This document shows positions 53,427 to 62,456 of a stretch of DNA of 64,000 nt, one piece after another. Origin of the DNA: Candidatus Anammoxibacter sp. (GTDB taxonomy: Bacteria; Planctomycetota; Brocadiia; Brocadiales; Anammoxibacteraceae); contig JAIQZO010000036.1 in NCBI GenBank assembly GCA_021777055.1, forward strand, positions 124,001 to 188,000, read 5' to 3'. Position 1 is the first letter of the stretch. Every line of letters starts with the position of its first letter. A program made the translations under genes and the position numbers. Under the pieces are notes generated by a model. The model was not told where the DNA came from. It was given only the letters and a program-made list of their open reading frames with translations, and searched no databases.

Positions 53427-54014
53427 ATGGATAAAAAGGGGTTTTCACGACAATATACTCTTAAAAAAATGGAAAACACAGTAAACTACGAACTGGTTAG
53501 TCAAGCACAGGAGGGTTGTTCTGCCTCTTTTGAACAACTGGTGGAACAACAATATCTGTTGGTATATAAGATATCTTATAAATGGAGTGGTTCTAAGGAA
53601 GACGCTGAAGATATTACACAGGAAGTGTTTCTGAAACTGGCAAAGAAGATACAGGGTTTCAAAGAAGCATCAACTTTCCAGACATGGTTATATAGAGTTA
53701 CGATTAATACCGCTAAGGACTATTTCAGAACAAACAGCAGAAGGCTTAAGAAAGAACAAAGCTATTTTAAAGATGAAAAACCCAGTTTAACCATAGATCA
53801 AGACAAAGAGTTTATGGCAGAAAATCTTTTTCAGCAGATTCATAAGCTTCCGCAAAAACTAAAAGAGACTGCTTTACTCGTTTTTGGTGATGGTATGAAC
53901 CACAAAGAAGCAGCTGTAATCCTGAATTGTGCAGAGAAAACTATTTCCTGGAGGGTATTCCAGGTAAAAAAAAGCTTAAAAAAATATTTAGACCATAATG
54001 AGGTCATATCATGA
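53427..54014 (+). CDS. ECF-type RNA polymerase sigma factor
   Basis: Three starts are possible (TTG 53400, ATG 53427, ATG 53469); I list the first ATG, giving 195 residues, because no ribosome site decides. Region 2 is YKISYKWSGSKEDAEDITQEVFLKLAKKIQGFKEASTFQTWLYRVTINTAKDYFR, and region 4 is KLPQKLKETALLVFGDGMNHKEAAVILNCAEKTISWRVFQVKKSLKKYL. The stop overlaps the next gene start (ATGA), so translation is coupled to the vWA protein. Confidence 0.9.
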   Translation: MDKKGFSRQYTLKKMENTVNYELVSQAQEGCSASFEQLVEQQYLLVYKISYKWSGSKEDAEDITQEVFLKLAKKIQGFKEASTFQTWLYRVTINTAKDYFRTNSRRLKKEQSYFKDEKPSLTIDQDKEFMAENLFQQIHKLPQKLKETALLVFGDGMNHKEAAVILNCAEKTISWRVFQVKKSLKKYLDHNEVIS

Positions 54015-56176
54015 AGCATGATATAAACAGAATTTTAAAGAATTTGGAGATTCCCGAACCGGAAGAGTCCTCAAAAAGAGAGACAATTAAAGCAGCTTTA
54101 AGTGAATTTAATGAACAAAAATTTGCATCTGAAAAAAATATCAAAGGATTGGAAGGCAAACGGCGTCTAAAAGGTACATTACTAAATTTTGTAACCTTTT
54201 TATGGAGAATCACCATGAAAAAACCGTTCGTTATATCCAGTGCTGCAGCATTTATAGTCTTTCTTGCATTTGGTTTGAGTTATTATACACTGTTTAAAGA
54301 TCACAATTCCGTAAAGCAGCTTTCTTTTTATGGATCACCAAGAAATATTCCAGAAGAGATTAACCAGTCCGGAATAATTGTTGCACAGAATGATTTTGAT
54401 AAGGGCAAAAAAACAAAAAGCGAAAGAAGAAGGGAAAAATTTACAACTGTAGATGATAAGGGTTCATTCCGTGATGTTATGTCTGTGGAAAGAGAAGAAA
54501 TGGATATATTGTCAAAAGAGGGAAATATGGATGCTAAACCGGCGGGAAAAAGTAGGTTTGCAGCAGAACAATCGTTATCAGGAAAATCACAGTCGGAATT
54601 ATATTCTGTAGGAAAACAGGAAAAAAAAGCAATAGAAAGCCGCCTGCATAGTCTACCTGCAGGTGTTGCAGCAAATCAAAGAGGAATTGCAACCAACTCT
54701 ATTATGCCTGCTGCTCCAGCCGACCGATTAATAAATCAATATAAGGATGTGGGAAGGGATAAGTTCGATGGCAAGCTTCCAAACCCCATAAAACAAGTTG
54801 TTGAAGAACCGGTCTCTACGTTTTCAATAGATGTGGATACATCATCATATACCCTTATAAGGAGGCAGTTAAATAATGGTATATTTCCGCAAAAAGATGC
54901 CGTCAGGATAGAAGAGATGATAAACTATTTTGATTACGATTATCCTCTGCCATCAGAGAAACTTAAACCGTTTAAACCAACTATTGCGGTATATCCATCT
55001 CCATGGAACAATAATACAAAGCTTATGCACATTGGCATCAAATGTTACGACCAGATCCAAGAGAAACGTCCTAAGGCAAATCTTGTATTCTTAATAGATG
55101 TTTCAGGGTCAATGAATTCTAACGATAAACTACCATTGCTGAAAAATTCGTTAAGCTTGATGGTTAACTCTCTGGCACCTGATGATACAGTTGCCATAGT
55201 GGTTTATGCCGGAGCAGCAGGTACGGTACTGGAACCCACAAACGTAAAGGATAAAGGCAAGATATTGAGTGCCCTGGAAGCCCTTTCCGCAGGGGGATCT
55301 ACTGCAGGTGGCGAGGGAATAAAGAGGGCCTATGATCTGGCAGAAGCTAACTTTGACAAAAATGGTGTAAACCGTGTAATATTGGCAACAGATGGCGACT
55401 TTAATGTTGGAATTCGTGATCCGGAAGAGTTAAAAAGTTATATTGAAAGAAAAAGAGAGACAGGCATATTCCTTTCTGCCCTCGGATTTGGACAGGGAAA
55501 CTATAATGACGCATTAATGCAAAAACTTGCTCAAAACGGGAACGGAAATGCAGCTTATATTGATAATCTAAACGAGGCAAGAAAAGTATTAGTTGAAGAG
55601 TCAGGAGCTACCTTATTTACTGTTGCCAGAGATGTTAAGATTCAGATTGAGTTTAATCCTGAACAAGTTTCCGAATACCGTCTAATCGGTTATGAGTCAC
55701 GGATGCTAAGACGTGAAGACTTCAATAATGACAAGGTTGATGCAGGAGATATAGGGTCAGGACACTCGGTAACCGCAATATATGAGATTACACCTGTGGG
55801 AAGTAGCAGAAAATTTGTCGATGATTTACGCTATTCCAATAATAAGAAAGACAAAGAGGCAAAAAAAGTGGGTCTTAATAAAGAGTATGCATTCCTAAAG
55901 ATTCGCTACAAACTGCCAGATTCAGACCAGAGCAGTTTAATGACAACACCTGTGAATGTGGAAAATGAGTACAAAGGAATAGATAAGGCATCTGATGATG
56001 TACGTTTTGCCTGTTCGGTTTCTGCATTTGGTCAATTGCTTCGCGGCGGAACTTACACAGAAGAATTTAATTATGATGATGTCATCCGTTTGGCACAGTC
56101 ATCAACAGGAGATGACCAGTTTGGATACCGTCATGAATTCCTTAACATGGTAAGATTAGCAAAATCGGTCAAATAA
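54011..56176 (+). CDS. Membrane-anchored von Willebrand factor A protein, YfbK-like
   Basis: This 721-residue protein has a cytoplasmic N-terminus (1-68), a transmembrane helix at about 70-93 (FVISSAAAFIVFLAFGLSYYTLF), a low-complexity region, the YfbK-type N-terminal domain (about 270-340, PVSTFSIDVDTSSYTLIRRQL) and a vWA domain. The MIDAS DxSxS is D363-S367 (IDVSGSM), with GGSTAGGEGIKRAY and LATDGDFNVG. A C-terminal domain follows. The overlap with the ECF sigma gene suggests that the short cytoplasmic tail is its anti-sigma factor. Confidence 0.85.
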   Translation: MKHDINRILKNLEIPEPEESSKRETIKAALSEFNEQKFASEKNIKGLEGKRRLKGTLLNFVTFLWRITMKKPFVISSAAAFIVFLAFGLSYYTLFKDHNSVKQLSFYGSPRNIPEEINQSGIIVAQNDFDKGKKTKSERRREKFTTVDDKGSFRDVMSVEREEMDILSKEGNMDAKPAGKSRFAAEQSLSGKSQSELYSVGKQEKKAIESRLHSLPAGVAANQRGIATNSIMPAAPADRLINQYKDVGRDKFDGKLPNPIKQVVEEPVSTFSIDVDTSSYTLIRRQLNNGIFPQKDAVRIEEMINYFDYDYPLPSEKLKPFKPTIAVYPSPWNNNTKLMHIGIKCYDQIQEKRPKANLVFLIDVSGSMNSNDKLPLLKNSLSLMVNSLAPDDTVAIVVYAGAAGTVLEPTNVKDKGKILSALEALSAGGSTAGGEGIKRAYDLAEANFDKNGVNRVILATDGDFNVGIRDPEELKSYIERKRETGIFLSALGFGQGNYNDALMQKLAQNGNGNAAYIDNLNEARKVLVEESGATLFTVARDVKIQIEFNPEQVSEYRLIGYESRMLRREDFNNDKVDAGDIGSGHSVTAIYEITPVGSSRKFVDDLRYSNNKKDKEAKKVGLNKEYAFLKIRYKLPDSDQSSLMTTPVNVENEYKGIDKASDDVRFACSVSAFGQLLRGGTYTEEFNYDDVIRLAQSSTGDDQFGYRHEFLNMVRLAKSVK

Positions 56177-56215
56177 TTCTCTATAATAAATCACAAAAGG
56201 GCGAGAAATGAACAT

Positions 56216-56249
56216 GGAGTTATCCGTCGGCTGCCTATTGGGTAACTCC
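56216..56249 (+). terminator. Terminator after the vWA gene
   Basis: GGAGTTA and TAACTCC form a stem with a 20-nt loop and are followed by TTTTAT, 40 bp after the stop. Confidence 0.6.
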
Positions 56250-56346
56250 TTTTATATCCGCGGCTTATCACATGAAATTTGTCGAGGCAATGCTGGCTCT
56301 TCATTGCTGCCCGACGAAGCGGTTTATTGAAAGATTTAATTGTTGT

Positions 56347-56631
56347 TTAAAGTGAAAATATGTATCTTGCTGGACCGCCATCACCCACAAAAGTGCAGCA
56401 TTCACTCAGTGCGTCTCTTACGTCTTCACCGCCAATTACCTGGATCTGGCCAGATTTTAAGTTGTCATTTGTTCCAAAATCACAAACTTTAAACCCAGGG
56501 GTGTTTGGGTCTTTGTCGTTAGAAGTAAGGATATCTAAAAACTTTTTGATGCTGTCATTTTTTTCCAGATCAGCGAAGTTTAACCCACTTGCATATGCAA
56601 GCATTATTCCTTTTTTTTCATCGTCACTCAT
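56347..56631 (-). CDS. Small uncharacterised protein
   Basis: The start is ATG 56631 behind GGAGG, which rules out the longer frame; 94 residues. It is acidic and soluble: MSDDEKKGIMLAYASGLNFADL, then IQVIGGEDVRDALSECCTFVGDGGPARYIFSL. It contains adjacent cysteines near the end. I do not recognise a family. No operon partner is obvious. Confidence 0.6.
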   Translation of the reverse strand: MSDDEKKGIMLAYASGLNFADLEKNDSIKKFLDILTSNDKDPNTPGFKVCDFGTNDNLKSGQIQVIGGEDVRDALSECCTFVGDGGPARYIFSL

Positions 56632-56818
56632 GTTTTTCCTCCGAGCCAGTCTTCCGCTTCCAGCTATATAGCTGTTTATTATATTAGCAAAATTAGTAAT
56701 AAGATGCAAGACAGTAAATAGCCTGACATTATCACGTACACAATCACACCTAACTACAATGCCATCACTACGTTACAAACACCTCACCACAGAAAAAATT
56801 ATAATATTGGGCGCGTAA

Positions 56819-56966
56819 ATCTTTTTTTTCACATAGAGAATGGAGAACGCAGAGAAAAGAGAATCTATTTCTTTTCTGTACTCTCCACACACACCCTATA
56901 CTTTCTTCTGAATTCAGCCCCCTGTATTCTATATCCTTAATTTTAGTTGCAACTATATTACCGCAT
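56819..56966 (+). repeat. Dispersed repeat B, partial copy
   Basis: The right part holds CTGAATTCAGCCCCCTGTAT then TCTATATCCTTAATTTTAGT and TGCAACTATATTACCGCATG, similar to the end of family B, with a decayed hairpin. It abuts the 3' end of the thiamine-binding-type gene. Confidence 0.4.
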
Positions 56967-56969
56967 GTT

Positions 56970-57278
56970 TTATGTCTTTAATTCCTTTCCAAGTTTCTTT
57001 TCTACACTCTGAACTTTTGTAACAAGACGATCTTCCTTACCCTTTCTATAATCAAGCTTCATCGTGGTAATTACGCGATTACAGTCAGCTTTCATCAGGT
57101 CAAAACACTCTTTAACCACAGCAAAAACTTCATCGTATTCACCTTCAATTACCGTTCCCATGGAATTAACCCTGTATTCCAATCCACTTTTGTCAATTAT
57201 TTCCAGTGATCTTGCTACGTATTCACTTACACTTTCACCCTTATCAAGGGGAAACATACTAAATTCTAATAGGACCAT
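56970..57278 (-). CDS. MTH1187/YkoF-like thiamine-binding protein (DUF77)
   Basis: At 102 residues it starts VLLEFSMFPLDKGESVSEYVARSLEIIDKSGLEYRVNSMGTVIEGEYDEVFAVVKECFDLM and continues NRVITTMKLDYRKGKEDRL, the whole small ferredoxin-like domain of the MTH1187 family. Members bind thiamine-like molecules. It lies 60 bp downstream of a homocysteine methyltransferase-like gene on the same strand, so both are probably in one transcript. Confidence 0.85.
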   Translation of the reverse strand: MVLLEFSMFPLDKGESVSEYVARSLEIIDKSGLEYRVNSMGTVIEGEYDEVFAVVKECFDLMKADCNRVITTMKLDYRKGKEDRLVTKVQSVEKKLGKELKT

Positions 57279-57338
57279 TGTTTTACTCAGATTTTTGTTT
57301 ATAGTTTGTTTTGAATATATTTGTTTATTATATCGCAG

Positions 57339-58397
57339 TCAATTTCGTTTTTGCTGATTCAAAGAATCCCAATGAGCCTTACCGTATCGCTGTTCACACA
57401 AAATCTGTTTATCTTTTTCTCTTCTATGCTCATCATCTCCAATTATTTTATGCAGATCTAACCTGGGCGAATATTTACTGTTAGGCGCAGTTCTTCCCAA
57501 TGCCTCCGCCATTGCCCGTATATGGTGTGGAGCGGTGCCACAACAGGAACCTATGTAATTTATACCTATCTCTTTTGCCCTGAGCGCATATGCAGCCATC
57601 TCTTTTCTGGTCAAGACAAAAGGGTCCAGCTCAGTGGGAAAGGCAACATGGCCATCAAATTCCTGAATTTGAAAATAGGGTTTATCATTTGTACATCTAA
57701 ACGCCACTGGCTGAACAGCAACATAGCATGACACATTTTCTCTCACTTGTAGTGCTAGAGGCAGCATTCTTTCCGGATCTCTAAAGCAATTTATACCAAC
57801 TATATCGGCGCCATTATCTTCTAGAGACTTAAAAGCCTCCTCCATTTTTACTCCATCCAGCGTAAAAGTATCATTCTTAAAGCCAAGGGTTATCATTGAA
57901 GGTTTTCCTGAGGTCTTTATTGCTTCAAGGGCAATCCTGGCCTCACCAATGTATTCAATTGTTTCTGCAATAAAAAAATCTACTCCGTAATCGGTCTGAT
58001 ACTGAATCTGCTCTTCAAACTGTTTTCTCGTTTCACCATGAGTTGATTCATCATGAGGATCATAGACCCAGGTATTACAAAGATTTCCTGCAACCATAAG
58101 CCCATACTCATCGGCTACTTCCCTTGCAATGCAGACAGCATTTTTATTTATCTTTTCCAATGCACCTTCCATACCTATATCTTTTAGTTTTTCTTTATGG
58201 GCATAATAGGTACAAGCCTGAATGACATCTGCACCAGCACGTGCAAAATCAGTCTGAATTTGCTTCACAGCGTCAGGATTGTCTATGACTGCTTCTGGCG
58301 TAAATGGACCGGCACTTGCATACCCTCGTCGTTCCAATTCAAATATCATGCCACCATCACCAATCACAATATCTTCTTTTATACGTTCCAGTATCAT
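57339..58397 (-). CDS. Homocysteine S-methyltransferase-family protein
   Basis: This 352-residue TIM barrel starts GDGGMIFELERRGY. The zinc ligands appear as the first cysteine in VGINCFRDPE and the CC pair in YIGSCCGTAPHHIRAMAEAL. This is the betaine-homocysteine / S-methylmethionine-type methyltransferase family, which moves a methyl group to homocysteine. The methyl donor is unclear. It precedes the DUF77 gene. Confidence 0.88.
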   Translation of the reverse strand: MILERIKEDIVIGDGGMIFELERRGYASAGPFTPEAVIDNPDAVKQIQTDFARAGADVIQACTYYAHKEKLKDIGMEGALEKINKNAVCIAREVADEYGLMVAGNLCNTWVYDPHDESTHGETRKQFEEQIQYQTDYGVDFFIAETIEYIGEARIALEAIKTSGKPSMITLGFKNDTFTLDGVKMEEAFKSLEDNGADIVGINCFRDPERMLPLALQVRENVSCYVAVQPVAFRCTNDKPYFQIQEFDGHVAFPTELDPFVLTRKEMAAYALRAKEIGINYIGSCCGTAPHHIRAMAEALGRTAPNSKYSPRLDLHKIIGDDEHRREKDKQILCEQRYGKAHWDSLNQQKRN

Positions 58398-58469
58398 AAA
58401 ACACCATCCTGTTTTTCAAGTCAGCAAAAGCCTACATTAAAATAAATGCTTCGCGTTGCTATATTTTAT

Positions 58470-58733
58470 AACTCTATAGTATTACACTGTAAAAACTTGT
58501 TTTTTTAGAAAGAAATTTTTAACGTGCATTGTTAAGCCCTTTGTACCAGCATAGTTACTGGTTACTTGATACTAGATGCTTGATGATTTATTTAAACGCC
58601 TTAAAACGTTATATCTCAAATTAAATTCGGCTCTTTTTATGTTGCATCTTGACAAGAAAGATAGAAATTGAACTATTTGCATGTATCCAGTATCTAGAAT
58701 CTCGTATTTTGATTGCGGCTTCGCCGGGCTATG
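58470..58733 (+). repeat. Dispersed repeat A, copy 3 (best preserved)
   Basis: Reads CTATAGTATTACACTGTAAA, GTTTTTTTAGAAAGAAATTT, CATTGTTAAGCC, TAGTTACTGGTTACTTGATA, CTAGATGCTTGATG, TATGTTGCATCTTGACAAG, GTATCCAGTATCTAGAATCT, and TGATTGCGGCTTCGCCGGGC. It contains all modules of family A. The hairpin faces the stop of the next minus-strand gene. Confidence 0.8.
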
Positions 58734-58760
58734 TCTTTAGAATGTTCATCCTAGCAAAGG

Positions 58761-59234
58761 TTATATCTTAACATGATAGGCAGTAATAAATATTGTAATG
58801 ACACCAAGCAGAAGGGTAGTCATATTCATGGCCATTGAAATACCATGAATCTTCATAAACTTTTTGCGTATCTCTTCCCTCATCTCCGTATCTTCAGTTG
58901 CATACATTTGAGCTTTTATTCTTTTAGCCTTTGTACCAATACCCAAACCCGCAACATAAACAACGAACAACATTATTGATACAAGAACAATTCGCACCAT
59001 TGTATTTTCCGTACCGTATTTTCTCAACAAGAACAGTGAACCTAATACCGTTGCACTGCAGATATATCCGATCATCCAATACTTAGGAAATATATCACCA
59101 ACTACCTTTCCCGCAAGTTCTCGATCTAAAACTTTAAAGATACTGGGCGCACCAAAAAAAGAGAAGAAGATAATTGACCCTATCCATATTATAAGGGACA
59201 TAAGATAAGCAAATTTAACAATAGTTATAAGCAT
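58761..59234 (-). CDS. DUF4149-type four-helix membrane protein
   Basis: This 157-residue protein has four predicted transmembrane segments at about 4-26, 52-69, 79-99 and 132-155, with GSIIFFSFFGAPSIFKVL in the first loop and a basic cytoplasmic loop (KAKRIKAQMYATED). This matches DUF4149-type small membrane proteins; function unknown. It stands between two dispersed-repeat copies. Confidence 0.7.
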   Translation of the reverse strand: MLITIVKFAYLMSLIIWIGSIIFFSFFGAPSIFKVLDRELAGKVVGDIFPKYWMIGYICSATVLGSLFLLRKYGTENTMVRIVLVSIMLFVVYVAGLGIGTKAKRIKAQMYATEDTEMREEIRKKFMKIHGISMAMNMTTLLLGVITIFITAYHVKI

Positions 59235-59391
59235 GTACCTCTCCAGGAATGAAGTAAAAAAAGGTATGTCATCGTTTAGCAGACGTAATTTCTAATTTTA
59301 TAAATATTAGGAACCTAATATGATATTGAAGAAGAATACAATATCCAACGCTAATAATCCATCACGCTAACGTAGAGTAGTAATTTTTAAC

Positions 59392-59625
59392 GCTACGATA
59401 GTATTAATTTAAAAGTATGAAAAAAAAACTTCTGAAAAAATTGTTTAGTTTTCATTTAATCGAGATTTCAGGAACCAGGAATCAGATCCAGAAAAAGCAA
59501 GAGTTGAAAAGTACATACACTTTTACGATAAACAACAGTGAAATAACTACATATCTATTCGTTATTCTAGATTCAGTCTCTTACATCCTGTATTCCCAAT
59601 TTAGTTGCGGCCACGCCACATTATG
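59392..59625 (+). repeat. Dispersed repeat B, copy 3
   Basis: Contains CGCTACGATAGTATTAATTT, AGGAACCAGGAATCAG, AGTGAAATAACTACATAT, TTCAGTCTCTTACATCCTGT and TTAGTTGCGGCCACGCCACA. It shares AACAxxAGTGAAATAACTAC with copy 2. It ends directly at the stop of the small membrane protein gene. Confidence 0.7.
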
Positions 59626-59626
59626 T

Positions 59627-59905
59627 TTATTCCATTTCCGAACTTTCACCATCATCCGTCACACCAACTTCGTTAACTTCAATAGTAACCGTCTCTATCC
59701 TCTTTTCACTTTTAAGCAATCCTGCACTTCCAATTATAAACATGATTCCAAACATGGCAGCCAGCATAAGAATCAGTAAAGCTGCTATCCATTGTCCGAT
59801 GGATGAACCTGTAATCTTCTCCATCAGATTCTTTGTCAGCAAGAAAGAAAATCCAAAACTAAATCTTTCAGCACCAAAGCTTATGTCATTTTCATCATCT
59901 TTCAT
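59627..59905 (-). CDS. Small single-pass membrane protein
   Basis: This 92-residue protein has one transmembrane segment at about 38-60 (WIAALLILMLAAMFGIMFIIG), an acidic N-terminus (MKDDENDISFGAERFSFGFSF) and an acidic C-terminus. There is no known family. It lies 45 bp after the J-domain gene on the same strand and is probably in its operon. Confidence 0.6.
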   Translation of the reverse strand: MKDDENDISFGAERFSFGFSFLLTKNLMEKITGSSIGQWIAALLILMLAAMFGIMFIIGSAGLLKSEKRIETVTIEVNEVGVTDDGESSEME

Positions 59906-59950
59906 TATATTATAGTCCCTTCCATATTTTTTGTTTTTGAGCTTTTTAGA

Positions 59951-60712
59951 TTAATACCCCTTTTCCATTTTTATCTCTTCATATGCCTTGTTTATCTCTC
60001 GAAATTTCTCGTGTGCCATCTTTGAAAACTCATCACCCAGATGAGCCACTTTATCAGGGTGATATTTCTTTGACAGGTCTCTATATGCCCTGTCGACTTC
60101 ATCTTTTGTCGCATTAGGGGAGATTCCAAAGATATTGTAACTTTTTTTGGCCTTAGATTCTTTAACAAACTCTGACCGTACTTTTAATGCATCATTTGGA
60201 TTTATGTCGAGGTAACCCACTATCATTTTAATAATATTGTCTTCACTGGAATGAAAAACATTATCAGCAAATGCAACTAAATAAACTATCCTCAAAAGCA
60301 TGAGTCTCTCATTATAGTCTGCCACAGACCTGTATTTGCTGCACATCTCCTGTAAATTTATATTTTCATAAGTTAATTTATTGATAAGGTCCCTGATATA
60401 AGCAAGATCATCACCCACAAAACCAAGTTTAATAAACGTACTTTCGATTGTCTTTATTTCTTGTCGGTTAACCTGCCCATCTGCCTTTGCTACAGACATA
60501 AGTGTACCAACAAGATGTGTCGTAAAGATAAATGATCTATCTGTTTCACTAAAGCTGTTTATAGCATCAAAGTCATTATCGCCAAAACCAGAAATCCGTA
60601 TAGAGCTCCGATCTAGAAAATCACCCGCCATAGTGCCAAGTATGGCTCCAAACGGGCCACCAAACATAAAACCGATACCCCCTCCTATTACTTTACCTTT
60701 CCATTTTGCCAT
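59951..60712 (-). CDS. TerB/DjlA-type protein with C-terminal J domain
   Basis: At 253 residues, a glycine-zipper segment at the start ([21 protein letters not shown]) may insert in a membrane. A TerB-like helical domain (about 50-170) begins [24 protein letters not shown]. The J domain at about 190-250 has [35 protein letters not shown] with the essential HPD. It probably recruits DnaK to a membrane site. This domain order is that of DjlA. Confidence 0.85.
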   Translation of the reverse strand: MAKWKGKVIGGGIGFMFGGPFGAILGTMAGDFLDRSSIRISGFGDNDFDAINSFSETDRSFIFTTHLVGTLMSVAKADGQVNRQEIKTIESTFIKLGFVGDDLAYIRDLINKLTYENINLQEMCSKYRSVADYNERLMLLRIVYLVAFADNVFHSSEDNIIKMIVGYLDINPNDALKVRSEFVKESKAKKSYNIFGISPNATKDEVDRAYRDLSKKYHPDKVAHLGDEFSKMAHEKFREINKAYEEIKMEKGY

Positions 60713-60755
60713 TTTTTTAATTTCTCCATTTATATCTTAATGTACAGGCAACAAA

Positions 60756-61205
60756 CTAAATCAACCTAATATCCTTTCCAGTCATTATCCTTTCGCAGTA
60801 GTGGCAACGCAATTTTACAGGCTGTTTGCAAACAACTTCAAATTGATGGTGAACTATCTGATGATTACTTACACAGTTGGGATTAAAACACTTCACTATC
60901 TCTTTTATCGCTCCAGTCAACTCCACCTTGATCTTTTTTTGAACCTCATAATCTTTTATTATGTTCAAAGTTGCATCAGGAGCTATTAATGCGATTTTAT
61001 TGACCTCCTCTTTTGTCAATATCTTACCCGCAATTTTTATTATCCCTTTTTTTTTAAGCTTTTTGCTTGAAAGGTTGATCCCTACAAGCACCTCCTGTTC
61101 CTCTTCGTGTAGCTTTAATATCTCTGAAACAATAAATGTACTTTTACTGTCAATCTGATCAATTACTGTTCCATTTCTAATAGCAGAGACGGCAAGCTGT
61201 TTCAT
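60756..61205 (-). CDS. pyrI: Aspartate carbamoyltransferase regulatory chain
   Basis: The start is ATG 61205 (the earlier TTG is less likely); 149 residues. An N-terminal allosteric domain (LAVSAIRNGTVIDQIDSKSTFIVSEIL, VLVGINLSSKKLKKKGIIKIAG) is followed by a C-terminal zinc domain (CFNPNCVSNHQ and RCHYCERIM). PyrI binds nucleotides and regulates PyrB. No pyrB gene is adjacent here, unusual since pyrB and pyrI are normally paired. The J-domain gene follows after 43 bp. Confidence 0.93.
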   Translation of the reverse strand: MKQLAVSAIRNGTVIDQIDSKSTFIVSEILKLHEEEQEVLVGINLSSKKLKKKGIIKIAGKILTKEEVNKIALIAPDATLNIIKDYEVQKKIKVELTGAIKEIVKCFNPNCVSNHQIVHHQFEVVCKQPVKLRCHYCERIMTGKDIRLI

Positions 61206-61384
61206 ATCAAACGCCTGTTCCAATTTTTATATTAATATACTTAATTAATTTAACATACTCATTTTACCATTAATATTAAACCGTTCAAGACAGTTTTAAC
61301 TTTTTAGGACTGTGGATGTAATAAATTGCACATGTAACTGTCAGATTTACGTTAGAGTTGATCAAACTAATTAACCCAACCGGA

Positions 61385-61440
61385 AGCGCGATCTTAGCCA
61401 CGTTGAGGATTTGGAGATTGGAAAAGATAATGTGAAGAGG
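61385..61440 (+). repeat. Short shared repeat E, copy 2
   Basis: Resembles 42958-43040: CTTAGCCACGTTGAGGATTT then GGAGATTGGAAAAGATAATG. Flanking TGTAATAAATT and ACAATTTATCACATG recall palindrome D. Their arrangement suggests a composite element of about 180 bp at 61305-61485. Confidence 0.3.
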
Positions 61441-61494
61441 AGTGTTACATTTACAATTTATCACATGCTCCTTCCTTAGGCTGCGCCCGCTTTG

Positions 61495-62238
61495 TCAGAA
61501 CGATAGAGATCCAGCTCTTGCCAATACAAAAACCTCTACCCTGCAAGCGCCATTCTCTTTTAATATTCGCGCGCACTCGGAGGTGGTCATCCCAGTTGTC
61601 ATAACGTCATCAACAAGTAAAATACGTTTGTTTGTGATCTTGCCGGGTTTTCTAACATTAAACGCCCCTTTTACATTTGCCATGCGCTGGTTACGAGTCA
61701 GTTTTGTCTGTGTCTCTGTTGCTCTTATACGCCTCAAATTGCCTTTAGAGTGTGGAATGGAATAGCACTTTGCCAACTCTTTAGATATAAGTTCGGATTG
61801 ATTAAATCTGCGTTTTAACCTTTTTGTCCAGAAAAGCGGAACCGGAACAACCAGGTCTATATGGTTCATAATGTTAACGCAACTGGCACCTTTTACCAGC
61901 AGGCCTCCCAATGTAATATAAAGTACTTCATTACGACCATACTTAAACTTATGGATAAGCTCCTTTATTATTCCAGCGTATTCTCCCACACAATGTACGG
62001 AATCAAACCACAGTCTTAAATCTTTACATGAAATGCAACCAAATGTCGCCATATCAGCATATTGCCCAAGTGATAAACCACACCTTACACACCTGTTATC
62101 TTCACCAATCTTAATCTTTCCTAAACAGGAACGACAAACATATTTTTCCATGTCGTCCTCAATTGGTGTATCACATGAGAAACATTGGCGAGGGTATATG
62201 ATATCAATAAACGTATTAAAATAATCATTAATGCCCAC
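61495..62238 (-). CDS. ComF-family phosphoribosyltransferase-like protein
   Basis: The start codon is GTG; 247 residues. An N-terminal zinc-ribbon pair (CFSCDTPIEDD ... CRSCL and RCVRCGLSL ... CISCKDL) is followed by a phosphoribosyltransferase fold with the PRPP loop ILLVDDVMTTGMTTSECARIL and VVPVPLFWTKRLKRRFNQSELI. This is the ComF/GntX family, linked to DNA uptake in naturally competent bacteria but also widespread in others. Confidence 0.9.
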   Translation of the reverse strand: MGINDYFNTFIDIIYPRQCFSCDTPIEDDMEKYVCRSCLGKIKIGEDNRCVRCGLSLGQYADMATFGCISCKDLRLWFDSVHCVGEYAGIIKELIHKFKYGRNEVLYITLGGLLVKGASCVNIMNHIDLVVPVPLFWTKRLKRRFNQSELISKELAKCYSIPHSKGNLRRIRATETQTKLTRNQRMANVKGAFNVRKPGKITNKRILLVDDVMTTGMTTSECARILKENGACRVEVFVLARAGSLSF

Positions 62239-62456
62239 TAATCAGCCTTTCCTATAGTATTTAACAATTTTATAATTATTTAAGCTTGTTTTGGTATAAG
62301 ATTTGAGGTAAGCTAATTATTAAATTTTACCTTATACAATGTTATTAATTCAGTACCCATTTTAAATAATTTAAAACTTTAAACAATTACAATTTTTTTG
62401 GTTTTTTGATATTGTTATCTAGTAGATAGCATTTATCACAGGAGGAAATTTAGAGA

